This document shows, piece after piece, positions 1-7,879 of a stretch of 14,683 bases of DNA. Each line of letters opens with the position of its first letter. Positions within the stretch are counted from its first letter, which is position 1. The stretch covers positions 1 through 14,683 of the forward strand of contig DASVGR010000045.1 of NCBI GenBank assembly GCA_036379395.1, read 5' to 3'. The stretch comes from Oleiagrimonas sp036379395 (GTDB lineage: Bacteria; Pseudomonadota; Gammaproteobacteria; Xanthomonadales; Rhodanobacteraceae). The notes under the pieces are model-generated. The model ran no database searches. It was not told the origin of the DNA and was given only the letters and a program-made list of their open reading frames with translations. The translations under genes were made by a program, and so were the position numbers.

Positions 1-54
1 CACCACGTTGGCGATCAACAGGGCGCGGGTGACGGGCGGCAGGTCGTAGAGCAT
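1..54 (-). CDS. N-terminus of a probable rhomboid-family intramembrane serine protease (partial)
   Basis: Only the first 18 codons are in the window and the gene continues past the left edge. The reading is an ATG at 54 followed by residues MLYDLPPVTRALLIANVV. A short polar start with a PPVTRALLIANV stretch leading into a hydrophobic segment is what I recall from the N-termini of rhomboid-family proteases of Xanthomonadales. The catalytic Ser and His lie outside the window, so the assignment rests on this N-terminal likeness alone. No clear Shine-Dalgarno sequence precedes the ATG. It is on the same strand as, and 74 bases downstream of, the GNAT gene, so the two may be co-transcribed. Another small multi-pass membrane protein is possible. 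Confidence 0.45.
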   Translation of the reverse strand, partial: MLYDLPPVTRALLIANVV

Positions 55-102
55 GGGTTTCGGAGTGGTCGGCGAGCGGCCAAGGGTAGCGGCACAGACG
101 CC

Positions 103-122
103 CGCCGTCAGGTACGACGGCG
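103..122. other. Perfect hairpin between the GNAT gene and the downstream membrane-protein gene
   Basis: The arms CGCCGTC (103-109) and GACGGCG (116-122) are perfect inverted repeats around a 6-base loop. They lie just after the GNAT stop codon. No T-run follows on either strand, so it is not a canonical intrinsic terminator. It may slow transcription or protect a 3' end, or be chance in GC-rich DNA. Confidence 0.35.
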
Positions 123-128
123 CGACCG

Positions 129-560
129 CTACAGCCGCTTCAGGAACACCGCCTGCCGTTTCTTCTCGACGTAGCCCTCGCGCAGGTAGAAGCGGTGCGC
201 GCGTTCGCGCAGCACGTTCGAGCGAACGCGGATACCGGAGAATCCGTGTTGCCGCGCCCACGCCTCGATCGCGGCGAGCAGCGCCGCACCGGCGCCCGAC
301 CCGCGCGCGTTTTCCGCCACCACCAGCGCGGTCAGCTCGACGAACGGATCGGCAATCAACAAGCAGCGCGGTTCCGCATTCGCGAAACCGCACACCCCGC
401 CCCGTGCATCGATCGCAACCAGTACCACGTCCGTGGCGTGCGCGCCGATGGCTTCGAGCCGTCGCACGATCGTCTCCGCATCGGCGGGATAACCAAGCTG
501 GCCCGACAGCACGGCCAGCACCCCGGCATCGGCCACGCTGGCGGCGCGGATGCGAATCAC
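129..560 (-). CDS. GNAT-family N-acetyltransferase
   Basis: This is a single-domain GNAT acetyltransferase, which transfers an acetyl group from acetyl-CoA to an amine; the substrate cannot be read from sequence. From the chosen start it has 143 residues. The acetyl-CoA pyrophosphate loop is at residues 84-91 (NARGSGAG, the R-x-x-G-x-G pattern), and the late motif HRFYLREGY at 122-130 supplies the usual C-terminal Tyr. The first strand (MIRIRAAS) begins right at a GTG at 560, which is why I chose this start. The same frame is open to an ATG at 650, but those extra 30 residues (rich in Pro, Gly and Glu) are translated from the palindromic repeat at 605-705 and are unlike a GNAT fold. The SD is weak at both starts. 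The ATG at 650 overlaps the stop of a 33-codon micro-ORF, an argument for the longer form. It lies downstream of the M20 peptidase on the same strand. Confidence 0.85.
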   Translation of the reverse strand: MIRIRAASVADAGVLAVLSGQLGYPADAETIVRRLEAIGAHATDVVLVAIDARGGVCGFANAEPRCLLIADPFVELTALVVAENARGSGAGAALLAAIEAWARQHGFSGIRVRSNVLRERAHRFYLREGYVEKKRQAVFLKRL

Positions 561-604
561 CGAATCGAAACCTGGCGGGCCGGCATCGAGTGCCGAGGCT
601 TTCA

Positions 605-629
605 AACCCTCCCCTTCAAGGGGAGGGTT
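605..629. repeat. Palindromic intergenic repeat, unit 1
   Basis: A perfect palindrome with 12-base arms (AACCCTCCCCTT and AAGGGGAGGGTT) around a single C. A G-rich tail runs rightward from it to about 645. The type is recognisable because in translation it reads NPPLEGEG-like on the minus strand, a peptide often seen at spurious ORF ends in Xanthomonadales and some Alphaproteobacteria. It forms an inverted pair with unit 2. It overlaps the optional N-terminal extension of the GNAT gene. Confidence 0.7.
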
Positions 630-662
630 GGGTGGGGATGGGTTCTTCATCGGGCCAGTGCC

Positions 663-705
663 TTCAACCCCACCCCCATCCCGACCTTCCTCCCGAGGGG
701 GAAGG
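663..705. repeat. Palindromic intergenic repeat, unit 2 (inverted relative to unit 1)
   Basis: The second unit has a C-rich tail at 665-682 and an imperfect palindrome at 685-705 (CCTTCC...GGAAGG arms). Read on the minus strand it has the same layout as unit 1 on the plus strand, a palindrome followed by a GGGxxGGGGxxGGGG-type tail, so the two are head to head. The pair fills the space between the M20 gene and the GNAT domain. Confidence 0.6.
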
Positions 706-747
706 CGACAAACTCGAGCACGCCGAATCCCATCGACATGCGAGCCA

Positions 748-2178
<1,431 letters not shown>

Positions 2179-2208
2179 GGGTGCCTCGTCTTGTTATGAA
2201 AAAAAGCC

Positions 2209-2217
2209 ATTCTAGCA
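2209..2217 (-). promoter_or_regulatory. Predicted extended -10 promoter of the M20 peptidase gene
   Basis: The minus strand reads TGCTAGAAT, a TG-n extended -10 with TAGAAT matching the consensus at five of six bases. The -35 region is poor, as is common for extended -10 promoters. The distance to the ATG at 2178 leaves a leader of roughly 25 bases that includes the GAGG ribosome site. Confidence 0.5.
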
Positions 2218-2371
2218 GGCGCCGCGGCGCATCCCCTGCCTTGCGTCGGCCTTGACGCACATTGCGCGGGCCGCTTGCCCCACGTTCGCGCGTACATCAT
2301 GCCGGCTGCCCGAATCCCCCGTTCTTTCGAGACTGGCGACGCGGTGCCTTGCCGCGCCCATTCATCCATCC

Positions 2372-2378
2372 AGGGAGA
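2372..2378 (+). promoter_or_regulatory. Ribosome binding site fixing the ComEA-like start
   Basis: AGGGAGA lies 5 bases before the ATG at 2384. The open frame extends back to 2252, but this site and the signal peptide that begins at 2384 decide the start. Confidence 0.7.
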
Positions 2379-2383
2379 AAACC

Positions 2384-2698
2384 ATGATTCGCAAGCTTGC
2401 CGTTCTCGCCGCCGTCGTCGCCTTGAGCCTGCCCGCGCTGGCGCTGGCGGCCACGCCAGTCAACGTCAACAAGGCCGATGCGGCCACCATCGCCAAGGCG
2501 CTGGACGGCGTCGGTCTGGCCAAGGCCAACGCCATCGTCGCCTACCGCAAGGCACATGGCCCGTTCAAAAGCGTGGACGAACTCACGCAGGTCAAGGGCA
2601 TCGGCAAGGCCACGCTGGCGCACAACAAGGGCGACATCCGCCTGACCGGCGCACCGGCCGCCGGCGCCCATCCCGCGCACAAGCACGGCAAGCACTGA
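2384..2698 (+). CDS. ComEA-like exported helix-hairpin-helix DNA-binding protein
   Basis: This 104-residue protein has a signal peptide (MIRKLAVLAAVVALSLPALALA, then ATP), so the mature form is about 82 residues and periplasmic. The mature part is a ComEA-type tandem helix-hairpin-helix: VNVNKADAATIAKALDGVGL, then AIVAYRKAHGPFKSVDELTQVKGIGKATL. The VNxNxA start and the GVG and GIG hairpins are the hallmarks. Family members bind double-stranded DNA non-specifically and help pull it through the outer membrane during natural transformation, but many genomes carry several paralogues of unknown role. No other competence gene is near. The C-terminus is short and His/Lys-rich (HPAHKHGKH). The length is typical of proteobacterial ComEA-like proteins. 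The start is set by AGGGAGA at 2372-2378. Confidence 0.88.
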   Translation: MIRKLAVLAAVVALSLPALALAATPVNVNKADAATIAKALDGVGLAKANAIVAYRKAHGPFKSVDELTQVKGIGKATLAHNKGDIRLTGAPAAGAHPAHKHGKH

Positions 2699-2717
2699 AA
2701 GCCTGCGTAAAAACGTC

Positions 2718-2745
2718 GCGGCGACTGGCCCGCTCCGGTCGCCGC
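2718..2745 (+). terminator. Possible hairpin terminator after the ComEA-like gene
   Basis: Arms at 2718-2728 and 2735-2745 (GCGGCGAC/GTCGCCGC, extended inward by one G-T wobble and two G-C pairs) enclose a 6-base loop, 19 bases past the stop codon. There is no T-run on the 3' side, so termination would be weak or Rho-assisted. Confidence 0.35.
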
Positions 2746-2884
2746 ACGCGCCGGACCACGGCGGCAAAGGCTGTGTACATGCGCCCTGACGCGATCAACC
2801 GGCAGCAGCGGCAACACCGGCCATCGCAAGCATCGCCCCGGTGCCAGTCAGCCACGGTTTATCCTCGCCGCCGGGAGTGGGACA

Positions 2885-3463
2885 ATGCGTCGTTTGCGGG
2901 AATCCAGCCTGTCGCCCGGCTTTGCGGGCGGCGTCTTGCGCATCATGTCCGACATACCCGATATCGCCACCCGCCGCCTGCGCCTGACCGCGCTGACGGA
3001 CCGCCACTTTGATTGTTACGCCGCCATGCTGGCCAATCCGGCCTGCACGCGCTGGGTGGGCGACGGCCGCCCGCTGGACCGCATGAACGCGTGGCGTTCC
3101 ATGGCCATGCTGCTGGGCCACTGGCACTTGCGCGGCTTCGGCATGTGGGCCGTCGAGCATCTGGAAGATGGCCATTTCATCGGCCGCGTCGGCTTGATGT
3201 ATCCCGAGGGCTGGCCGGACGTCGCGCTGGGCTGGATGCTCAATCCGGATGACCGCCATCACGGCTACGCCACGGAAGCGGCCGCCGCGTCGCTGAAATT
3301 CGCCTGGCACCATTGCCGGCTGCAACGCGTCATCAGTTTGGTCCGCCACGGCAACGAGGATTCGTGCCACGTGGCCGAACGTCTGGGCGGCAAGTGCATC
3401 GACGAGCGTGATTTTTGCGGCTCGCCCACCTACGTTTACGCGTACTACGCCCCGAATCACTGA
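2885..3463 (+). CDS. RimJ/RimL-type GNAT N-acetyltransferase
   Basis: An acetyltransferase of the GNAT superfamily in the Acetyltransf_3 (RimJ/RimL-like) style; the substrate is unknown. It shows the family opening TRRLRLTAL (residues 29-37), a GRVGL strand (100-104), WMLNPDDRHHGYATEA with the acetyl-CoA loop R124-H-H-G-Y-A129, and the closing NEDSCHVAERLGGKC (157-171), matching the usual N-x-x-S-x-x-x-A-E-x-x-G. The frame gives 192 residues from the ATG at 2885, which has GGGAG 7 bases upstream. A second ATG at 2945 lacks a ribosome site but begins exactly at the conserved domain (172 residues), so the true start is uncertain. The 186 bases upstream hold only the possible ComEA terminator. 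The HutD-family gene follows on the same strand. Confidence 0.88.
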   Translation: MRRLRESSLSPGFAGGVLRIMSDIPDIATRRLRLTALTDRHFDCYAAMLANPACTRWVGDGRPLDRMNAWRSMAMLLGHWHLRGFGMWAVEHLEDGHFIGRVGLMYPEGWPDVALGWMLNPDDRHHGYATEAAAASLKFAWHHCRLQRVISLVRHGNEDSCHVAERLGGKCIDERDFCGSPTYVYAYYAPNH

Positions 3464-3498
3464 CCGATTCTTGCCACAATGGGCCGTCCTTCCCGCCC

Positions 3499-4083
3499 AT
3501 GATGCCCATGCCCGTGTTGCAACCCGTTGATTCCACCAGTTTTCGCGCGCAAGCGTGGGCCAACGGTGGCGGCACCACCACCGAACTGGCGGCCGGTCCC
3601 GATCGTGACCACTGGGATTGGCGCATTTCGCTGGCGCAGGTAGACGGCGATGGCCCGTTTTCGAGCCTGCCCGGCGTGCGCCGGCAGATCGCGCCGCTGG
3701 ACGGCCGCTTGCAATTGCAGTTTGCCGACGCCGGCACGCGCATCGTGCATCGGCTGGAGGTGCTGACGTTCGACGGCGGCCAGCCAGTCGATTGCCACCT
3801 GCTGGACGGCCCCGGTCGCGATCTCAACCTGATGCTGCGCAACGGCGCCGAAGGCACGCTGGTGCTGCGCCCGCTGGTCGGTTCGATGGTGCTGCTGCCG
3901 CAGGCCGGCTGGCGCTGGTTTGCCTACATGATCGGCGGCCACTGCCAGCTGGATGCCGGCGCGCAGCTGCTGTCCCTGGCGACCGGCGAAGCCGCGTGGG
4001 TGGAGCCCGAAGCAGGTCGGCGCGTGTTGGTCGAAGGTGGCGGCGAGCTGGCGCTGGTCAAGCTCGCCGCCACCGTGCCGTGA
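3499..4083 (+). CDS. hutD: HutD/Ves-family protein
   Basis: A cupin-fold protein of the HutD/Ves family, 194 residues from the first ATG. The family motif WANGGGTTTELA sits at residues 20-31, followed by DWRISLAQV (40-48) and GPFSSLPGVRR (52-62), the strands that define the family. HutD proteins are encoded in histidine-utilisation operons and are proposed to limit the pathway by binding formylglutamate; Ves is a cold-linked relative. There is no hutH, hutU, hutI or hutG here, so the role is uncertain and the symbol is a family label. Three in-frame ATGs (3499, 3502, 3508) crowd the start and none has a clear ribosome site. It begins 35 bases after the GNAT stop, so the two are probably co-transcribed. 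It converges on the membrane-protein gene, 36 bases away. Confidence 0.85.
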   Translation: MMPMPVLQPVDSTSFRAQAWANGGGTTTELAAGPDRDHWDWRISLAQVDGDGPFSSLPGVRRQIAPLDGRLQLQFADAGTRIVHRLEVLTFDGGQPVDCHLLDGPGRDLNLMLRNGAEGTLVLRPLVGSMVLLPQAGWRWFAYMIGGHCQLDAGAQLLSLATGEAAWVEPEAGRRVLVEGGGELALVKLAATVP

Positions 4084-4100
4084 CGCCATTCGCGCGCGCC

Positions 4101-4128
4101 ACGGCAAGCCGTTTCGGGCTTACGCCGT
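4101..4128. terminator. Possible shared hairpin between convergent genes
   Basis: ACGGC-AAGCC (4101-4110) pairs with GGCTT-(AC bulge)-GCCGT (4117-4128) around a 6-base loop. It lies between the HutD stop and the 3' end of the converging membrane-protein gene, overlapping that gene's last codons. There is no T-run on either strand. The position suggests a bidirectional transcription block, but the evidence is only the dyad. Confidence 0.3.
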
Positions 4129-5037
4129 CGCCAGCGCGGCAACCGATGAACGACCGCGCGGCGACGTGGCTTGCGCCACCTTGGCCAACGCCCCGATGCG
4201 CGCCAGCTTTTGCCACGCCAGAACGATGACGATCAGCTGGGTCAGCACGATCGCACCCAGCATGCCGCCGGCGCCGGCGGCCGTGACATGGATGCGCCAC
4301 ATCACCACCAGCCCGGCCAGCACGTAGCCGATGATGCTGGTGCCGAGGTACAGGCCGAACGCCGCCAGCGGCCGCCGTGCCAGCATGGCGATGCCGCGCC
4401 CGAACGCGCGCGTGGCCGAACGCAAACTTTCGTCGGCGGCCACTTGCGCACGGCTGGATTCGGCGATGGCATGCGCGACGACCAGCAACACGACGGTGAC
4501 AACCCAGGCCACGTGATATCTCCGCTCGGCCGACGATTGCAAAATGGCGCTGTCGGCGTGCGTCGACGCCATCCCGAAGACCACCACGCCGACGATCACG
4601 GCGATGGCGTAGGGAATCAGCGACCACAACGCCACGCGCAACATGCGCCAGTACTGCGCCAGGCCGCCATGCATCAATTCACCCAGTCCGGCCGGATGCG
4701 ACGCGCGCACGGCCGTCACCACCACACCGGCCAGAAACGGCGACAGCAGCAGCGTCACCACCAGCCCGGCCGTCCGCGCGCCGCCGATCGTGGCGCCGGC
4801 GTGCTGGATGAGCTGATAGATCGCGTCCCCCATCAGCAACGCGTTGAAATGCTGCGCCAGCGCGCTGGATGCCACCGAATGGTTCAGCAGCGCGCCCAGC
4901 GCATCACTTACCGGCCAGGCGGCGATGAACGTCGGCAACGCCATCAGCACGATGAAAATCAGCATCACGCGCCATTGCAGCGCGCTCCACAGGGCTTTCG
5001 GCAAGGCGCCCCAACCTACACGAGTGTTGCGGCTCAT
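4120..5037 (-). CDS. Six-helix integral membrane protein of unknown function
   Basis: I do not recognise the family. The 305-residue protein has six likely membrane helices at about 22-43, 89-110, 136-157, 174-192, 223-247 and 258-277. The first loop (44-88) is long and amphipathic, and the C-terminal tail is basic and Ser/Ala-rich. The stretch SRAQVAADESLRSATRAFGRGIAMLARRP (194-223) between helices 4 and 5 is charged and probably cytoplasmic, which fits the positive-inside rule. There is no catalytic or transporter motif I can name. The layout recalls general YciC/DUF-type membrane proteins that organise or export other factors, but that is only a resemblance. Its ATG overlaps the stop of the upstream M1 peptidase gene by four bases (ATGA, 5034-5037), so it is translated from the same message and may work with the peptidase at the inner membrane. 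Confidence 0.85.
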   Translation of the reverse strand: MSRNTRVGWGALPKALWSALQWRVMLIFIVLMALPTFIAAWPVSDALGALLNHSVASSALAQHFNALLMGDAIYQLIQHAGATIGGARTAGLVVTLLLSPFLAGVVVTAVRASHPAGLGELMHGGLAQYWRMLRVALWSLIPYAIAVIVGVVVFGMASTHADSAILQSSAERRYHVAWVVTVVLLVVAHAIAESSRAQVAADESLRSATRAFGRGIAMLARRPLAAFGLYLGTSIIGYVLAGLVVMWRIHVTAAGAGGMLGAIVLTQLIVIVLAWQKLARIGALAKVAQATSPRGRSSVAALATA

Positions 5038-7256
5038 AGCGTCACCACCACGGTGTAAAGGGTTTTCAGGAAGCTGGCGTAATCGGCCGTCCAGCGATGC
5101 GCGGCAGCCGGATTGGCCTTGACCGTGCGGCTGTTGTTGAGCATGTTCGCGTCAAGAAAAATCTTGTGCGCGGGATCCAGCTGCGCCGACACCACCTTGC
5201 TGGGCGCATCGAAGTGGAAACGCTCCCAGACGCGGCCGTCGTCCCACTTGACGGTTTTTGTCGTGCCGTCGGCAAACGTCACCTTGAGCGTCTGCGGCAA
5301 GATCGCGCCGTCGTGCATCACCGTCACATAGCTGCGGTACGGGTACGGACCGCCGGCCTTGGCATGCGGGTGTTTGGCTTTCCACGCCTTGCGCGCGGCC
5401 GCCAGCTGCTTGTCGAGCTGCTTGTCCGTGAGCGTGACGCGCTTGCCGTCCTTGACGTAGCTGCCGGCGCGCGGGGCCAGGCTTTCGGAGTGGATTTCGA
5501 CCACGCGGTCATCCAGCCGCTGCGTGCCGTAGACCTGCGAGGCGAAAATGGCATCGACCAGCTTGGGCTTGCCCGACACCTGCGCCAGCACGTCGCGCAA
5601 ATCGGCAGCGCTGGGGTGGCGGAACTTCCAGCGTTCGTAATACGCCTTCATCGCCTTGCCCATCACCTGGTGACCCAGCAGCGCTTCAAGCGTGTGCATG
5701 GTCGCCTCGGTGCGCATGTACACCGAGCCGTAGCTCATGTTGGACATGCGGTCCCACGAATTTTCGTCCAGCGAATCGGACGGAAAACCGATGCCCAGCA
5801 CGCCCATCACCCGTCCCATCACCGGGCCGGGAACGACCGGATCGAAGCCCAGCCAGCGCAGGAACGGCGTGGTCAGGTGCAACGGCTCGTGCTCGTGCGC
5901 CAGCATGCGGTCGTCCCAGTAGCGGTTCATGCCCTCGTCGAGCATCGGTTCCTCGAACTCGTTGGAACCCAGGATGCCCATGAAGTAGCCGTGGCCGAAT
6001 TCGTGGATGGTGACGAAATCGAGCATGTAGCGGCTGGCCGTGTCCGGCTTGACGTCGGTATACGCGTCCGCCGTGAAGAACGTGGGATATTCCATGCCGC
6101 CGGCTTCACTGGCGTTGTAGGGCGGCACCACCGCCGTGACGGTCTTGTACGGATACGGCCCCAGCGTGTCCGAAAAATACGTCAACGCACGGGTCGTGGC
6201 GTCCAGCACCGGCTGCGCATCCATCTTGTAGGCCGGCGGATAGATCACCGTCACCTTGACCTTGGGGCTGCCCGGCCCGGTCCAGGTGGTCGACTGCACA
6301 CCGTAATCGGGCGCCGCCACCCAGGCGAAATCTTCCACGTCATGCTGCTTGAAATGCCAGGTCGCCGTGTCGCCACTGACGACCGGCGCCCCCTGCTGCA
6401 TGCCCACCGCGCCGACGGTGTAGTTTTTCGGCACCGTCATGGTGACGTCGTAATTGCCGTAATCGGCGTAGAACTCGCTGTTCTTGTGAAACTCGTGCAC
6501 GTTCCAGCGCACCTGCGTGGCACCGCGCTCGCCCGGCAGTTCCAGCACGCCGATCTTGGGGAACCACTGCGCCACCAGATGGAACTTGCCGAACCAGCCG
6601 GTACGCTCGACCACGCGCGGCAGGTGGTCGTGGAAAGCGATGTCCAGCGTCATCGTGCCGCCGGCGGGAATGGCCTGCGGCAGGTCGAACTCGACCACGG
6701 TGTGGTCACTCTTGGGGCCGCCGTCGGGTTGCACGTAGCGCCAGGCGACTTTCTGTCCGCCCTGGGCAACGCTCTTGAGATCGATGTAGCCCCACTGGCC
6801 CTTCTTCAGCTTGGCCGCACCGCGCGACTGGCCGCTGCCGGAAAGCTCGCGCCGCTCGGTGAACCACAGGCTGTCGGGGTTGGAAAACGCGTTCAGATAC
6901 AGGTGGAAATACACCTTGCTGACCGGCCGCTTGCTGCGGTTGTGCCAAGTCATGCGCTCGGTGGCATCGACCGTGTGCCTGGTCGGATCAAGCGAGGCGT
7001 GGATGGTGTAACTCACCACCTCGTCCGACAATGTGGTATCGGACGCCGTACGCGGCCCGCCCCAGGCATCGGGTGCGCTGGCCACCTTGAAGTTGGCGGC
7101 ATGTGCCGAAACAAACGGAATGGGTGCGGTACTGGCCACGGCCGGTGCCGAAGCCGCCGCGGCTGGCGTGCCCTGGGCACAAGCCAGCGCCGGCAAGGCC
7201 AGACTGGCCACAAGCGCAAGCCACGCCCGGCCGATGAAGCGGTTCGTGTGCAACAT
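5034..7256 (-). CDS. Exported M1-family zinc metalloaminopeptidase
   Basis: A secreted gluzincin peptidase of 740 residues that would remove N-terminal residues from peptides in the periplasm or outside the cell. The zinc site is complete: HEFGH at 418-422 with the third ligand E441 exactly 18 residues on (HExxH-x18-E), in the LDEG context. GGMEY at 386-390 takes the place of the GAMEN exopeptidase motif. The N-terminus is a signal peptide (MLHTNRFIGRAWLALVASLA, then LPALACAQ). Cleavage is probably after ACA, though C26 could also be read as a weak lipobox. An Ala/Pro/Ser-rich linker (about 29-65) precedes the N-terminal beta domain (about 80-320). I chose the ATG at 7256 because GAGGGG (7261-7266) and the signal peptide support it; the open frame runs back to 7517 through a repeat. 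The final 170 residues are Lys-rich beta sequence. It is translationally coupled to the membrane-protein gene. Confidence 0.95.
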   Translation of the reverse strand: MLHTNRFIGRAWLALVASLALPALACAQGTPAAAASAPAVASTAPIPFVSAHAANFKVASAPDAWGGPRTASDTTLSDEVVSYTIHASLDPTRHTVDATERMTWHNRSKRPVSKVYFHLYLNAFSNPDSLWFTERRELSGSGQSRGAAKLKKGQWGYIDLKSVAQGGQKVAWRYVQPDGGPKSDHTVVEFDLPQAIPAGGTMTLDIAFHDHLPRVVERTGWFGKFHLVAQWFPKIGVLELPGERGATQVRWNVHEFHKNSEFYADYGNYDVTMTVPKNYTVGAVGMQQGAPVVSGDTATWHFKQHDVEDFAWVAAPDYGVQSTTWTGPGSPKVKVTVIYPPAYKMDAQPVLDATTRALTYFSDTLGPYPYKTVTAVVPPYNASEAGGMEYPTFFTADAYTDVKPDTASRYMLDFVTIHEFGHGYFMGILGSNEFEEPMLDEGMNRYWDDRMLAHEHEPLHLTTPFLRWLGFDPVVPGPVMGRVMGVLGIGFPSDSLDENSWDRMSNMSYGSVYMRTEATMHTLEALLGHQVMGKAMKAYYERWKFRHPSAADLRDVLAQVSGKPKLVDAIFASQVYGTQRLDDRVVEIHSESLAPRAGSYVKDGKRVTLTDKQLDKQLAAARKAWKAKHPHAKAGGPYPYRSYVTVMHDGAILPQTLKVTFADGTTKTVKWDDGRVWERFHFDAPSKVVSAQLDPAHKIFLDANMLNNSRTVKANPAAAHRWTADYASFLKTLYTVVVTL

Positions 7257-7260
7257 GACT

Positions 7261-7266
7261 CCCCTC
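7261..7266 (-). promoter_or_regulatory. Ribosome binding site fixing the M1 peptidase start
   Basis: The minus strand reads GAGGGG 4 bases before the ATG at 7256. It selects this start over upstream in-frame codons, which would put 87 non-conserved residues before the signal peptide. Confidence 0.65.
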
Positions 7267-7426
7267 GCTCGCAACGGACGCCGAATGGCCGGCATCACAT
7301 CAGCCCAGACTGCACCATCCCGGGGCGCCAAGGCAACCGGCCAGAGGTCATGCATCGCCCCGGCTACCAGCGTGGATCGGGAAAGACTACTGGTGAGCGA
7401 AGAGGTCAGGCCACGCCGGCATCTGG

Positions 7427-7507
7427 CCATCGCGCGCGGGCGCGCTCCCACATCCATTGCTTCACGCCACCACAGGGCTTTGTGGGAGCCCGCCCGCGGG
7501 CGAAAGG
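7427..7507. repeat. REPIN-like inverted pair of REP sequences
   Basis: Two copies of one roughly 26-base element face each other. The unit at 7481-7506 (plus) begins TGTGGGAGCCCGCCCGCGGG. The unit at 7427-7452 (minus) begins TGTGGGAGCGCGCCCGCGCG. They share the TGTGGGAGC head and differ by paired changes within the small GC hairpin. The 28 bases between them are unique. Such head-to-head REP pairs are moved by RAYT (TnpA-REP) transposases and usually sit between genes; no RAYT gene is in the window. The element sits at the 3' end of the suf operon, upstream of the M1 peptidase gene. The rest of 7257-7558 shows no gene and no promoter I can support. Confidence 0.75.
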
Positions 7508-7558
7508 ATCTGGCCATGCACCAGCCATCCGGTTATCGCTCGCGGGTGCGCTGCTGCA

Positions 7559-7879
7559 TCAATCGAAACGGTCATCGCGGGTGTACAGCTTGCCGTCTTC
7601 TTCCTTGACCGGAAAACTGGCGATCGGCTCGGTCGGTGGCAGTTGCGTGGCTTGCCCCGTGCGCACGTCGAAGCGGCCGCCGTGGCGCGGGCATTCGATC
7701 TCGCAGCCGATCACTTCGCCGCCGGCCAGATCGCCGCCGTCGTGCGTGCAGGTGTCTTCCACGGCATAGAAATTGCCGTCGATGTTGTACACGGCGATCG
7801 GCGTGTCACCGTCCCAGACGACCTTGAACTCGCCCGGCAGCAACTCGTTGCGGTCGCCGACTTCGATCCATTCGCTCAT
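7559..7879 (-). CDS. Rieske [2Fe-2S] ferredoxin-like protein, last gene of the SUF operon
   Basis: A stand-alone Rieske domain of 106 residues carrying a [2Fe-2S] cluster on two Cys and two His: C44-T-H46 and C63-P-R-H66, in the usual C-x-H-(16 residues)-C-x-x-H arrangement. There is no signal peptide or membrane anchor, so it is a soluble cytoplasmic electron carrier. Relatives are usually annotated as the ferredoxin subunit of non-haem iron oxygenases (NirD/BphA3-like), but no oxygenase is present. Its placement after sufS suggests electron supply to cluster assembly or use as a cluster acceptor; that is inference. The start overlaps the stop of the GNAT gene by four bases (ATGA, 7876-7879), and its own ribosome site is weak, pointing to coupled translation. 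The next gene on this strand is 302 bases away. Confidence 0.93.
   Translation of the reverse strand: MSEWIEVGDRNELLPGEFKVVWDGDTPIAVYNIDGNFYAVEDTCTHDGGDLAGGEVIGCEIECPRHGGRFDVRTGQATQLPPTEPIASFPVKEEDGKLYTRDDRFD

Noticed and set aside
605..705. The repeat pair considered as a CRISPR fragment or as a terminator of the M20 gene
   Set aside because: Only two units, inverted rather than direct, with no spacers; and no T-run follows the palindromes.
2252..2383. 44-residue N-terminal extension of the ComEA-like protein
   Set aside because: The signal peptide and AGGGAGA site place the start at 2384; the extension looks like translated leader.
7257..7517. 87-residue N-terminal extension of the M1 peptidase
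   Set aside because: It passes through the REP element and would hide the signal peptide that begins at 7256 behind a good ribosome site.
5097..7769. An 890-codon open frame on the plus strand opposite the M1 peptidase
   Set aside because: It is antisense to a gene with complete catalytic motifs and is rich in His, Arg, Val and Ala, as expected from the complement of high-GC codons. No recognisable domain or ribosome site.
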